NCBI GenBank assembly: GCA_037176705.1
Contig: CM073886.1
Location: 6,200,001 to 6,264,000 of the forward strand
Direction: 5' to 3'
DNA: 64,000 nucleotides
Origin: Molossus alvarezi
Taxonomy: Eukaryota; Chordata; Mammalia; Chiroptera; Molossidae
Shown: positions 41,771-52,315 of the stretch, piece by piece
Numbering within the stretch: position 1 is the first letter of the stretch
Layout: every line of letters starts with the position of its first letter
Position numbers and translations under genes: made by a program
The notes under the pieces: model-generated
Seen by the model: the letters and a program-made list of their open reading frames with translations, nothing else
The model's database searches: none
Told to the model about the DNA's origin: nothing

Positions 41771-42141
41771 TGTTGACATGATGGCCCTAAAGAGAAGAGT
41801 CCCAAGATGGAGTCACTTCTGCTAAGCTCCACGCCACCACGCTGAGACTTAATTACTGCATTGCAGTTTCAGCTCTCCCAGAAATGGAATCTCAAACCCA
41901 TCGATCAGGAATCACCTGACCAGCACCAGTTAGGTCGTTTGCCTCGAAGGGAATTAGCTTTGCGATCACCAGTCTTTCCTCCCCTGTACAGCTTCCTTGT
42001 CCCCGCTCGCTTCCGCCTGTAAAATCTCTGGCCTCGTACGACTCTTCTCGCTGCCAGACTGGACGCTGCCTGACTCATGAATTGTTGGATAAAGCCAATA
42101 AGGTTTTTAAATTTACTCAGTTGAATTTTGTTTTTTTAACA
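41771..42141 (+). mobile_element. Probable solo LTR (ERVL-like)
   Basis: It begins TGTTGACATGATGGCCCTAA and ends TTTTTTTAACA, so the termini form the short inverted TGTTGA/TTAACA pair. It includes AAGATGGAGTCACTTCTGC, GGAATCTCAAACCCATCGAT and a late GCCAATAAGGTTTTTAAA. The composition and order are LTR-like. No TSD was found, so the borders are approximate. Confidence 0.55.
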
Positions 42142-42309
42142 GTGGACGTTAACTCAGATGAAAGTCTCTGAGTCTCAGAAGCTGTGCAGTGTAAGACAGA
42201 AGCGAGCAGAAGGCATCTTTTACTTCACAGCACGGGCGGGGGCTGCTCCCGCTTGCGGGGCTCCCAGAACCCGCACCCACTTCTCTCCAGTGTTGGACCC
42301 CACCTCTTT

Positions 42310-42530
42310 TTTAAAAAATATTTTTCTTTTATTGATTTTAGAGAGGAAGGAAGGAAGAGGAAGAAAGAGATAGAAACATCGATGAGAGAGAACGTCGACT
42401 GGCCACCTCCTGCAAGTCCCCCACTGGGGATCAGGCCCACAACCTGGGCATGTGCCCTGACTGGGCATCGAACCGGTGACCTCTCGGTGCAGGGTCGATG
42501 CTCAACCACTGAGCCACACCCGCTGGGAAA
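42310..42530 (-). repeat. Ves-type SINE, antisense
   Basis: TTTTATTGATTTTAGAGAGG, GATAGAAACATCGATGAGAG and the head complement CTGAGCCACACCCGCTGGG are present. The flanks CCCCACCTCTTTT and CCCCCTCCTCTTTT look like a slightly changed TSD. Confidence 0.9.
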
Positions 42531-43324
42531 GCCCCCTCCTCTTTTAAATTTAAGGTCTACTGCAAAAGAACATTTTTTGGATGACTGGAAAAATGGGGTG
42601 AGCAGGCAGATTTGGGGTAGGAATTGAAGAAATAAAAAACAAAAACCCGGTTAGATTTGCAATCAAGCTGAAACTACCAGTCTCCCAGGGTTTGCCTTTA
42701 AAAGAGGGGGTAAAAAAGGTTATTTGTAAGAAACAAAGACTCAGATTTGCATTTAAATGTGGTGCCAATCAGCTCATTAGTGGGAACTCAGCGCAGCACC
42801 ATTAGCTGGAAGAGGGTTCTGTTCCTCACGTGTTCCTCGATTCAGATAAGTTCTCTGAGGCTCTTCTCCCCAGAGAGAGGCCCGTTCTGGGAGTAACTGT
42901 GTTCCTTTCACCGTCTTTTCTTACACACGCCTCGGGGGTGCCGCACCTCCAGGGCCTCAGGAGGCCGGAGCTGGAAGGATGGTCCAAACTCCTAGGTCAG
43001 GACAGGACTCACCAGAAAACTGTGGCCCCAGGAGTGTAGGAACACAACTCCGCTCCTCCCAGGGGTGGGAGAGAATCTGGTACTCAGACACGCTCCCTTT
43101 CTTCACTGCACAGCAGGAACCTTGAGGGATTGAGGGCAGAATGGAACCCCACAATGGAGCCACCACTTTGCAAAAGATCCCTTGAGGAGAATTGGAAGGG
43201 TGCCTGAGTCTGCCTGAAGGACTGGGGACTGGGGCGGAGTTCTCCAGGCCGGAAGAGGTGAACGGGGCCACAGGGAGACACCGTGAAGGAAGGGACGCTC
43301 TCAGGCCTAAATGTGCTCCAGGAT
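42531..43324. other. Stretch without recognised feature, left flank of the ERV
   Basis: Nothing recognised. Open frames on both strands overlap and lack domains. Confidence 0.35.
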
Positions 43325-43796
43325 TGTTACACCGTGTCAGCGGGATACCCAGAGACGCACAGCCAAATGGTAAAGGAGCATTTTATTCTCACCGGCGGGC
43401 TGTGGGGGGCATAGTCTCCCTCAGATCAGCAGCCACGATTCTTCTTGCTCGTCTGATTTTAAAGACAGAAGCCCCATCCCCCCTTTTGCCCCCCTCCCCA
43501 GAGGACCGGTACAATAGTGGGTGTGACGCGATTACAGAAGTCAAAATTAGCATTATTCACTGGGCTCAGGATTACCTGCTAATGCCCACAATTACCAGTA
43601 CGGAAACCACAAATGCCTCCCAACACGTGGGGCAACTATAATCTTAGGCAAAATTTCTTTACTTCTAGGGGTAATTAACTATTATTGGAAAAATATCGAG
43701 GAAGGTCCATTGATGATAAAAATGGAGTCATTCAGTGGCCTCAGCCAGGCCCACATAGGGATGGAATCTGGTCACCCTAGCCTCGGGCCCAGGTCA
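43325..43796 (-). repeat. 3' LTR of the ERV
   Basis: 472 bp; plus-strand ends are TGTTACACCG and CCCAGGTCA. The polyadenylation signal complement TTTATT lies at 43382-43387. It retains a segment of about 36 bp (near 43746-43782) that the other LTR of this element lacks, and the solo LTR at 40058 also retains it. The deletion therefore occurred in the 5' LTR. Confidence 0.85.
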
Positions 43797-43815
43797 TTCC
43801 CCACTGCTTTTCCTG
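43797..43815 (-). promoter_or_regulatory. ERV polypurine tract
   Basis: Read on the minus strand, a purine-rich run ending GCAGTGGGGAA directly precedes the LTR start TGACCTGGG. This is the usual position of the plus-strand primer in retroviruses. Confidence 0.65.
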
Positions 43816-44036
43816 ACAAGTCAAATCGTTGATTCGACTTCGTTTTTATGAGGTCATTCATTAGACGTGGCCCAAAGGCTAAAAGTAACATAATACAGCG
43901 AGAGGGCTGGCAATGGCAGATAATAGAGTTGTAAACCAGTGTTCAGATTGTCACCTTTTTCTTTCTTGTTTCTCGATATTTTTCTTAACTGGTGATACAT
44001 TTTCTTGAATAAGCCCTGAATTATTCGTATAAAAAT
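43816..44036. other. Residual ERV 3' internal DNA, no env
   Basis: Between the polypurine tract and the first SINE there are only about 220 bp without any recognisable envelope sequence. Confidence 0.45.
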
Positions 44037-44047
44037 AGCAATTTTCT

Positions 44048-44300
44048 GCCCTGGCCGGTTTGGCTCAGCGGTCAGAGCGTCGGCCTGCGGTCCGGAGAGA
44101 CCCGGGTTCGGTTCCCGCTAAGGGCACGTACCTCGGTTGCAGTTTGTCCCCGGCCCTGGTCTGTTGTGCGGGTGGCAGCCGCTCGATGTGTCCCTTTCAC
44201 ATCGATGTTTCTCTCTCTATCTCTGTTCCTCTCTCTCCCTCCCACTCTACTTGAACAAAAAATGGAAAAGAGTCCTCAGGTGAGGATAAAAAAAAAAAAA
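44048..44300 (+). repeat. Ves SINE with exact TSD inside the ERV
   Basis: Near-consensus copy: GCCCTGGCCGGTTTGGCTCA, CACATCGATGTTTCTCTCTC, TCCTCAGGTGAGGATAAAAA. The exact 11-bp TSD AGCAATTTTCT lies at 44037-44047 and 44301-44311. Confidence 0.95.
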
Positions 44301-44357
44301 AGCAATTTTCTCCCAGTGTAACACACAATCCTCCTTCCTTATTAAATAAGAGGTCTA

Positions 44358-44596
44358 GCCCTGGCCAGTTTGGCTCAGCGGTTAGAGCGTCGGCCTGCAG
44401 TCCAGAGAGACCCAGGTTCGGTTCCCGCTAAGGGCACGTACCTTGGTTGCAGTTTGTCCCCGGCCCTGGTTGGTCTTGTGGGTGGCAGCCACTCGATGTG
44501 TCCCTTTCACATCGATGTTTCTCTCTCTCTCTCTTCCTCTCTCTCCCTCCCACTCTACCTGAACAAAAAAATAGAAAAATGTCTTCAGGTGAGGAT
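44358..44596 (+). repeat. Second young Ves SINE with exact TSD
   Basis: Near-identical to the copy 60 bp upstream. The exact 14-bp TSD AAATAAGAGGTCTA lies at 44344-44357 and 44597-44610. The A-tail is very short and overlaps the TSD. Confidence 0.95.
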
Positions 44597-45059
44597 AAAT
44601 AAGAGGTCTAATCCTCCCCTGTTCTGTAGGACCATTTCTAAGTTCCCAGTTCCATTGGGACCCAGGTCCATAAAGATTCCCCTGAACAGTCATAACCAGA
44701 AAAATCAGATTCCCAATAAATGCAAGAGTCTTATCCTGAGAGGCTGAACCGTCCATTTTGCTTTTTCCTCCTCAGCCGGGAACGGTGCAGCCAGATCGGG
44801 ATGCCGTTGACCTTGACAGCGTCGGTGCAGGCAGGATGGCAGTGCGTAGGCCCTTCCAGGCTGGAGTCAGTCCCTGGGTGGGGAACTTCTTCACCCATAT
44901 TGAATCCCCGGGCTGGAAAGGGTGCACAGGGTCCGAGGGGGGCACAGGCAGGGCGTCGCAGATGTGTTTATGGACGGCCTTCTGGGCAGACTACAGGGCC
45001 TGCAAGAACTGTTAGAGGGCGAGGGGGAGCAGAGTGGTCCAGTTTTCACCAGTTTCTCA

Positions 45060-45867
45060 AGGAAATTTGGCTAAGGTTTCCTTTAAGGTCTTGTTCATGC
45101 GCTCTGCCTGCCCGGAACTCTGTGGGCAGTAAGCATAATGAGCTTCCAACTTATATTTAACCCCTTAGAGATATTCTGTGATCTCTTGGCGATAAAGGCA
45201 GGGCCATTGTCTGACCCAAGGGTCAGGAGTAGCCTAAACCTGTTACTCCCTTTACTACATCCCAGACTGTTATTCTATCACTGGGGCAGGCTCTGTGTCC
45301 TATTCCTTCCCTTCTTGAGTATTTTTCCACTGCCCGAGGACATTTTTCCATCCTTTGTTCAGATAAAGTGAGAGGGAGAGAGAGAGAGAAATATCAACGT
45401 GAAAGGGACACATCGAGTGGTTGCCACCTGCACGACCCAACCAGGGCTGGGGACAAACTGCAACCGAGGTACGTGCCCTCAGTGGGAAGCAAACCCAGGT
45501 CTCTCTGGACCGCAGGCTGACGCTCTAACTGCTGAGCCAAACCAGCCAGGGTTATATGACCCTTTTTTAAATCCTTTTTTTTATCTTTTAACGTGTATAG
45601 ATCCTTTGCGACTTTCCTAGTCTTTTCCCTGACACTAACCTGAGAGCTTGCTCAATCTATCTGCAGTCTGCACATTCCCCAGTTTTTTTTCTCCTCCTCC
45701 CTACTCAGACGTACACATTCCTGCTTCCCTCTGCCTTCTCCCTTTCCCCGTGACCTTACTGGACACTGCCTGCCTCTCAGGAGTTCAGTAAGCTTGGTGT
45801 AACCTACGTGGGTAGTCTGGTGCAGCTGGTTGACTAAAGTCCGACCTAGAGCCTCTGGGACTAACAA
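45060..45867 (-). pseudogene. ERV integrase remnant (pol 3' part)
   Basis: Integrase joins viral DNA to the host chromosome. On the minus strand an N-terminal zinc-binding segment with spaced histidines (LHQTTHVGYTKL) lies near 45810-45840. The core shows SDNGPAF near 45190-45220, which holds the second catalytic aspartate, and [13 protein letters not shown] near 45090-45130, which holds the catalytic glutamate. The N-terminal and core segments are separated by a reverse Ves SINE at 45318-45551 and by other changes. The frame is broken in several places, so no functional enzyme is encoded. Confidence 0.75.
45318..45551 (-). repeat. Ves SINE in the ERV integrase region
   Basis: Reverse copy: CCGAGGACATTTTTCCATCC, GAAATATCAACGTGAAAGGG and CTGAGCCAAACCAGCCAGGG. 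Confidence 0.92.
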
Positions 45868-45971
45868 CCTCCCATCAGGCAGTGTCCATTATCCATTGAT
45901 TTCCTTTATGGCTTGTTTCTGCTTAGCTAAGTCATTTCTGACCTAGTGTATCTGGAGAGGCCCCACTGGCT

Positions 45972-46472
45972 TTAGGCCTGCATCCTGAGCTTCCTGGTGC
46001 AGCAGATTTTCCTGTGTCTCTGTGAAGTTCCCTCTTTGATGTTGTTCCCTGTAGATGGCGCTATGCACATGCGTGTGGCAAAGGCATATCTGCTGTCAGT
46101 GTAGATGGTTATCGACTTTCCCTTGTCCCATCGGAGAGCCTGGATTAGGGCTATGAGTTCCGCCCGTTGGGCTGAAGTTCCCCTATTCAAGGACTGTGAC
46201 CAGATGACACGGTCCTGAGTTACTACTGCTGCCCCAGCATACCTGATTTCTTCCTGGACGTAGCTGCTCCTACCTGTGAACAATACTTCATCTGATGATG
46301 GCAGTGGGGCATCCTTGAGGTCTAGGCAGGCCGTCTGCAGTATGTCGATTACCTCCAGGCAGTCCTGTAGAGGTTTCTCCGGGTCATTGCCTGGAGGCAG
46401 GCTGGCAGGATTGATGGCCGACAGCCTGGAGTGGCAGTGGCCAGCAATTGAACAGTCACTGAAGAAGATCAC
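45972..46472 (-). pseudogene. ERV RNase H remnant (pol middle part)
   Basis: On the minus strand a 166-codon open frame contains the RNase H signature: SAQRAELIALIQAL near 46140-46185 and TIYTDSRYAFA near 46078-46112. This is the retroviral RNase H fold with its acidic residues (E of the AEL segment, D of TDSR). RNase H removes viral RNA during reverse transcription. Only about 100 bp separate this remnant from the protease, so essentially the whole RT polymerase domain is deleted. The frame end drifts into unrelated residues after a shift. Confidence 0.75.
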
Positions 46473-46559
46473 GTCTGAGTAGGGGGTATGGGCACTCCGG
46501 CATGACCAGAGATGAATGAGTCACAGTATTTTTCCCAAGATATATTGTCCTTTTTGAAG

Positions 46560-46660
46560 TCCAGGGGTAGGTTTGAGGCCCATTGGTTAGGTCAGGACTG
46601 AGTCTGCTGCACCAGTATCTACCAGGAGACTAACTAGTGTGTCCCCTATTGTCTTGTTAT
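46560..46660 (-). pseudogene. ERV protease remnant
   Basis: On the minus strand LVDTGAADS is read around 46600-46632. DTGA at 46608-46619 is the aspartic protease active site of retroviruses. Only the region around the active site is clear. The protease would cleave Gag and Pol; this copy is too short to do so. Confidence 0.65.
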
Positions 46661-46699
46661 TCTAGGCCCCCCAGGGCTCAGCTGGAAGGAGCCCCGGCC

Positions 46700-48260
46700 C
46701 TGTCATTTTTTTTAACTTAAAGATTTTACTTTTTCCTCTATATCTGACTTTGTCCTTGTCTTTTCTAGATCTAATCGGGACCTAAGCCTGCCCACCTGAC
46801 CCTTCCTAGGGTGGTCCTTCCCCATGGGCCCTGTTTCCCTTAAGGCTGCTACTATCATCTTTGCTATTTCAACCAATTTCTTTAGGCCTAACAGGAGAAC
46901 ACGGTGAAAAGTGTCCAAGGAAGCCTCCCCCACCCCCCAGCCGTATTTGGGTCCCACCGTGGGCAGAGGGATGGGAACATTTCCTCTGTCCCCAGGTTTT
47001 CAAAAGGACGCAGGGAAGGGAAGAATCATTGTAGTGCGCATGTTTAGCGGGGCAGAGCGGTTTTTCAACTCCCCCCAAGAGCACTTCGCGCTCGCGCCTG
47101 ATATCCCCATTTTCAACTCCCCAGAGTTCAGAGAAGCCTGTTGGAAACTTGCTGCTGCCAAACTCAGGGGGTGGGAGGGCAGCCGACAGATGAGCCACCG
47201 GGCTGGCACGGAAGGAACACGCCTCTTCTGTGGCCTGACCGCCCTCCCCGGGGAGCCCTGCGGCCTCTGGGTGAGTGCCTGCGTGCCCACCCGCTGCCCC
47301 CATTTCCCAGGGCAAGGGGCTCTCCACACCGACCCCAGTCCCAATGCAGGACACACAGGGCAGCCCACCAGCAGGGATGGCCCCTGGATCACTTATTACT
47401 CTGTTAACTGCCTGTAGCAACCGAGCTACAAAATCTTGATATGGCGCTTCAGGTCCTTGTCTGATGGAGTAAGATCTAGCAAACTTTTCCCTTTTGTGGG
47501 GAGCTCTCTCCAGGCCTTCAAAGCACAGATAGTAATCACAGCTGGAGGGAAGGCAGTGGGGAGTCTTTAAGGACTCCTAGCCTCTCTCTGCTTCCCCCCC
47601 CCCCCCCGAGTCTTTCACTACACCTGGCTTCCCCACCTTGTTAGCCCCCTTGCATGCCCCCCACTGGGGATTGGCCCACAACCTGGGCATGTGTCCTGAC
47701 TGGGAATCGAACCAGAGACCTCATGGTGCAGGGGTCGATGCTCAACCACTGAGCCACGCTGGCCAGGTCTCTAGCTGTATCTCTGCCTCGCAGGCACTTC
47801 CCTACCTTTGCCGAGGTTTCTCTTGGGGCCCAGTTTGGGGCCCACTACTAGTATTTGTGCCCTAATTGGAACCTTCCTCAAATCCTTCTCTAAAAATGTT
47901 TACTATGCAACCTAATGAGGTCTTCTGGGCACTAGGGCTGCTGTCCATGATTAGACCAACCGTACAAAGTTGAGGGCGACACGGTAGGGAGGCAGACGAG
48001 GACAAAAACAAGGGAAGACACACAAGACAGAAAGTTTCACTTTGTCTGCCTGGCCACTCCCCTCGCGGAGATTTCAGACACCTCTTGGCACGTGGCAGGT
48101 TGGAATGAGCCCCAACTCGGATCAGGCTCGCTGGTGGAACACAGAGTGCTCCCAGAACCTGATGCTGCCTTTTAGCTGTATGAGGCCATAATGGAACCAC
48201 AGGGTAGGACTCACACAGGCTCCGTAACAAACGTCATGGAGCATGGTCACTCACACACAA
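46700..48260 (-). pseudogene. ERV gag remnants
   Basis: Gag forms the virus core. On the minus strand a matrix-like start (SLGCIVNIFREGF) lies near 47865-47925. The capsid major homology region (RQGPEAPYQDFVARL) lies near 47418-47465. A basic segment compatible with the end of gag lies at 46712-46957. Stops and shifts divide the region, and a partial SINE (47645-47767) and poly-C run (47586-47600) have been added. Confidence 0.65.
47645..47767 (-). repeat. Partial SINE in the gag region
   Basis: Only the tRNA-like half is present in reverse (CCACTGGGGATTGGCCCACA to CTGAGCCACGCTGGCCAGG). The body and tail are missing. Confidence 0.8.
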
Positions 48261-48290
48261 TTACATTCACACAGTCACACTCACACACCG

Positions 48291-48715
48291 TTTGAGTTTC
48301 CTTCCAGAAGTTTTCTATCCTGAGTGGCGCCTATGCTGCTTGGGAGGTGATCAGTCTCCCCTTCCACCCCAGTGGTGGGTCAAATTCTGCCAGATTTCAA
48401 CTAGAATTTGCCAGATTTTAACCCCACCTAACATCTTAGGGGGATCCCAGGAGAGGAGAGGCTGCCCGCGTCCGGCCCTCTCACCCAGACAGACCGGTCA
48501 CCCAGAACTCCCCTCCGGAGGCTTTACCACGTCTCCTTCAGTCTTTTTGGGGACATCCTGGCGTCTCCCGGCCGCTCGTCGGAAACCCAAGTAGGATCTT
48601 CGGGGCCCTGGAACTCAGGGGGCACCTCCCCTCAGATCTATAGGGGTCCGGCGGCCGGATCAGGGGAGGCTTCCCATCCTTGGTGTCTAGTCCTTGGTGT
48701 AGCAACACACCAGGG
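48291..48715 (-). other. ERV 5' leader
   Basis: This GC-richer, CpG-bearing segment lies between the primer site and the gag remnants, where retroviruses carry the leader and packaging region. No specific element could be identified. Confidence 0.45.
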
Positions 48716-48732
48716 ATCTTGCTGGGCCTCCA
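48716..48732 (-). promoter_or_regulatory. ERV primer-binding site, tRNA-Thr-like
   Basis: Two bases after the 5' LTR end, the minus strand reads TGGAGGCCCAGCAAGAT. This matches the complement of the 3' end of mammalian tRNA-Thr(UGU), as I remember it, except for one gap and one mismatch. The tRNA comparison is from memory. Confidence 0.6.
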
Positions 48733-48734
48733 AA

Positions 48735-49161
48735 TGTTATAACGTGTCAGCGAGATACCCAGAGACGCACAGCCAAATGGTAAAGGAGCATTTTATTCTC
48801 ACCGGTGGGCTGTGGGGAGCAGAGTCTCCCCTCAGATCAGCAGCCACGATTCTTCTTGCTCGTCTGATTTTAAAGACAGAAGCCTCATTCCCCCTCTTGC
48901 CCCCCTCCCCAGAGGACAGGTACAACAGTGGGTGTGACAGTGATTACAGAAGTCAGAATTAGCATTATTCACCGGGCTCAGGATTACCTGAAAATGTACT
49001 CGGAAACTGCAGAGGCCTCCCAACACGTGGGCAAGTATAATCTTAGGCAAAATTCCTTTACTTCTAGGGGTAATTAACCTATTATTGAAAAATTGTCGAG
49101 GAAGGTCCATTGATGATAAAAATGGAGCCATTTAGTCGCCTCAGCCTCGGGGCCCAGGTCA
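48735..49161 (-). repeat. 5' LTR of the ERV
   Basis: 427 bp; plus-strand ends TGTTATAACG and CCCAGGTCA. The polyadenylation signal complement TTTATT lies at 48792-48797. It aligns with 43325-43796 except for a 36-bp deletion near 49148 and scattered substitutions. Confidence 0.85.
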
Positions 49162-49889
49162 TTGTAAAGAGATCCAGCACCGCAGCGGCCACATGGTAGG
49201 ACGCGGGTGCCGGGTCCAGCGCCCCAGCGGGTCTGCCTCTCACCAGTCTGCCGGGTGAGTCTCGTGCACATGGCTGGGAACTGCTCAGCTGGACTGTCCT
49301 GATTCTAACAGCTCAGACCGGTTCTGGGGAGGAGGCAGAATCCAAGGCGAGGTCTACACTGGGGAGAGAGTGTAACAAAAATGTAGTTTCTGCTAGACAG
49401 CGAGCATTTCCTCTTCCTCTTTTGTAATAGTTCTTCCATCGGTTTTTCCAGCTGCCTTCTGTCCTCCATGTGGTCATGTTCTTCAGGGAGGTGGTTTCTA
49501 CTCCCAGGAAGTGGCATAATTGGTCTAAACCAACCGGGTCTCCTGTTCCTCTTGCTTCATGGCTGGCTTAGGCGTGGGCTCTTGAGGTAATTCTGGCCCA
49601 GGAGATAGGAGCGGAGAGTGAGCTGGGGCTTCTGGCAGAGTTTTCCCTTGTGGATTGAGAGGAGACAGGAGGGCAGAAACAAGCCGTCTGTCCGTAGGTA
49701 CTGCTGCGGAACAGTGCTGCCTGGGGTTTGGGCAACCATTTTGTGGCCACGAGGGGACTGAAAAGTCAAGAATGACCAAATGGAAAAGCAGAAAGAAGTT
49801 GGTCTTTACTGATATAATCGAGTTGCTGATTCAAGCAATATGAAGCTGCCTCATTTTATTATGGGAGATAACATTTCCTCAACTTTAAA
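49162..49889. other. Right flank of the ERV, nothing recognised
   Basis: No gene or named repeat. Open frames at 49525-49779 occur in several overlapping frames and lack domains. Confidence 0.35.
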
Positions 49890-50126
49890 AAAAAATTTTT
49901 TTTTATCCTCACCCGAGGACATTTTTCCATATTTTGTTCCGGTAGAGTGGGAGGGAGAGAGAGGAAGAGAGAGAGAGAAACATCGACTTGAGCGGCTGCC
50001 ACCTGCACGACCAACCAGGGCCGGGGACAAACTGCAACTGAGGTACGTGCCCTTAGCGGGAACCGAACCCGGTCTCTCTGGACTGCAGACCGACGCTCTA
50101 ACCGCTGAGCCAAACAGGCCAGGGCC
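49890..50126 (-). repeat. Ves SINE, antisense
   Basis: TTTATCCTCACCCGAGGACA, GAAACATCGACTTGAGCGG (with a small deletion) and CTGAGCCAAACAGGCCAGGG. CATTTCCT recurs at both sides as part of an imprecise TSD. Confidence 0.92.
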
Positions 50127-50369
50127 ATTTCCTTAATGTTTAAAGCCAGATGAATTGGTAGCTTTTATTTCTTGCTGTTGAGTCCCCTAAAAAGAGAGAT
50201 AGACATGAAGACCCAAAAAAGGAGGCCCTGAGGGAGGAGAGAGGCTGAGGTGGGAACAGCTGGGCGGGAACTGGACGGCTTCTGGAGAGTCCCTGTGAGG
50301 GGCCTGACAGCGCAGGACAGTGGCCGAGACCGAAGCCTGCAGAACGAGGGCCTGGGCTCTCACCCATGC

Positions 50370-50525
50370 CCACCACTCAGCACTGTGTCTCCTGGACAAG
50401 TCCGGCACCTCGTTTCCTCATCTGTAAAGCAGGATCACGACGCTCTGCACACAGGGCGTACGGAGGTTGCACCAGTGACCACGTGCGGAGGCCCAGCGGT
50501 GCCCCAGCACAGGAGGCACCCGGAG
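50370..50525 (+). repeat. MIR SINE fragment
   Basis: CTCGTTTCCTCATCTGTAAAG preceded by TCTCCTGGACAAGTCCGG matches the MIR core in sense orientation. The rest of 50127-50615 shows nothing recognisable. Confidence 0.65.
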
Positions 50526-50615
50526 GGTTAGCTACGAGGTAGGTAGCACGTAACAACCAGCTGCATTTTCTCCCTTATATGTTGCCACACCCCCTTCGTA
50601 AAAAAAAAAAAGCTT

Positions 50616-50868
50616 TTTTAAATTTTAATTCTCACCTGAGGATATTTTTTTCTATTTATCTTCAGACAGAGTGGGAGGGGGAGAGGGAGAGAAAGGGAGA
50701 GAGAGAAACATCGATGTGAGAGGGACGCATCAACTGGTTGCCTCCCGCATGAGGCTGACCAGGCCGGGGACGAACTGCAACTGAGGTGCATGTCCTTGGC
50801 CAGAAATGAACGCGCGACTCATTGGTCCGAGGGCCGATGCTCTACCGCTGAGCCAAACAGGCTGGGGC
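50616..50868 (-). repeat. Ves SINE, antisense
   Basis: TTCTCACCTGAGGATATTTT, GAAACATCGATGTGAGAGGG and CTGAGCCAAACAGGCTGGGG. Confidence 0.92.
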
Positions 50869-50879
50869 AGGGGGCATTG

Positions 50880-51015
50880 TCTTTTATCACTCAGCACGAG
50901 GGTCACCCAGGTTTGTTGGGTGTATCAATAGTTTGTTCCTTTTTTATTTTTTATTTTTTCATTGACTATATTCCATGGTGTGGATAGTCCACAATTTGTT
51001 TAGCCATTTATGTAG
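50880..51015 (-). repeat. Short antisense old L1 fragment
   Basis: TTGTTGGGTGTATCAATAGT, ATTCCATGGTGTGGATAGTC and ACAATTTGTTTAGCC match the antisense of an old L1 ORF2 end. 51016-51221 holds nothing recognised. Confidence 0.6.
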
Positions 51016-51221
51016 ATTCTGCCCCTTGTAGTCCTTTCGTTCAAGGGTTCCTGGGTCCGAGGAAGGTTGGAGAGAGGGCTCGTCATTGCTAACAGGGAAA
51101 CCAGCCTCTCCGCCCTGCAGCCGGAGCTGTTTCCCTCCGGAAACTAAGGGTTTCTGTGAAGGGGCGAGGTTGACTACTCACCTGGGTAATCATGTCATAT
51201 TTCGTCTCTTTTTCTTCTTCT

Positions 51222-51474
51222 TCTTTTTTTTTAATCCTCTCCTGAGGACATTTTTCCATTTTTGGTTCAGATAGAGTGGGAGGGAGAGAGAGGAAGAGAG
51301 AGAGAGAGAGAAACATCGACGTGAAAGGGACACATCGAGTGGCTGCCACCCGCACGACCAACCAGGGCCGGGGACAAACTGCAACCGAGGTACATGCCCT
51401 TAGCGGGAACCGAACCCGGGTCTCTCGGGACTGCAGGCTGACACTCTAACCGCTGAGCCAAACCGGCCAGGGCT
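51222..51474 (-). repeat. Ves SINE, antisense, near consensus
   Basis: TTTTAATCCTCTCCTGAGGA, GAAACATCGACGTGAAAGGG and CTGAGCCAAACCGGCCAGGG. The TTTTTCTTCTT flanks on both sides form a probable TSD. Confidence 0.93.
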
Positions 51475-52315
51475 TTTTTCTTCTTAATGATTGCTTTTTC
51501 CTTGTTGTAAAAATAGGGCACATTTCCTTAAAGACACGTGGAAACTACTAACAGTAAACAGAAATGAAAAGAAAGAAAGAAAATAATCACTACAAATTCT
51601 GTCACACTAGTGAAGCAACTCCTTACATTGGTTACATGAAATAACACTATTTTAAAGAACATGCTGCAAAGCTTACAACTGGCACCTGCTTTAAATCTTA
51701 CATTATATTGTGAACAGTTTTCCTTGTTATTAGGGACTTTTGGTCAATATAATTTTTAATGCTGCTTAATAAAATATCAAGTGGTCACAATGAGATTTCC
51801 TGAGTGCGTCTCTGCCGTCGTGGACAGGGCTCAGCTCCAGCGTCCGTCTGTCGGACCCAGTGCTCCGTGAGCGCAGCAGTGAGGACCCCAGTCCCCCTCA
51901 CTGGGCCCGTGCTGGGCCACGTGCTTCATGTTTACATGTATTTGATCCTCACGACACCCCTACCAGGGAATAAAATTGTGGTTCAACTGCTTTCTTTGAA
52001 TTATAAAAACAAAATAAAGCAATTCAAGCAGAAATAAAGGGATCTAATGGGACAGGCTGTATCCTTCCTCCCGAAGCCCTCCCATTTCACAATCCCACCC
52101 CAGAGAGAATACTGGTGCATTTCTGATGTATCTATCCAGAAATTCTCTGTGCACCCCAAATACGCCTACCAGGGCACGTGTTTTACCCTGAAACTTCCCA
52201 ACTCTCTGAACAACATGCCTCACACATCTTTCTGTGTCAGGATGGGGGGACCTCTCAGACACCTCTTTTCATTTCACACTTGACGGAATGGAGGACCAGG
52301 AGGTGAGCAACATGC
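51475..52315. other. Mostly unassigned, with a probable MIR fragment
   Basis: 51900-51985 (GTGCTGGGCCACGTGCTTCA, TTTGATCCTCACGACACCCC) matches an antisense MIR. Other parts show nothing recognised. Confidence 0.4.

Larger units (their letters stand above)
43325..49161 (-). mobile_element. Decayed gammaretrovirus-like endogenous retrovirus
   Basis: Two related LTRs flank about 4.9 kb of internal sequence on the minus strand. In sense order it has: 5' LTR (49161-48735), primer site, leader, gag remnants (about 48260-46700), protease (about 46660-46560), RNase H (46472-45972), integrase pieces (45870-45060), polypurine tract (about 43815-43797) and 3' LTR (43796-43325). Reverse transcriptase and env are missing. 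Several SINEs have entered it. No TSD is evident around the whole element (GGAT at left, TTGT at right). It cannot replicate. Class I (gamma) is indicated by the integrase and gag motifs and by the polypurine tract directly before TGACC. Confidence 0.85.

Noticed and set aside
46869..47420. Long open frames on both strands (183 and 168 codons) as host genes
   Set aside because: They fall within the gag region of the minus-strand ERV between the capsid motif and the protease. The plus-strand frame is a shadow, and neither shows a host domain.
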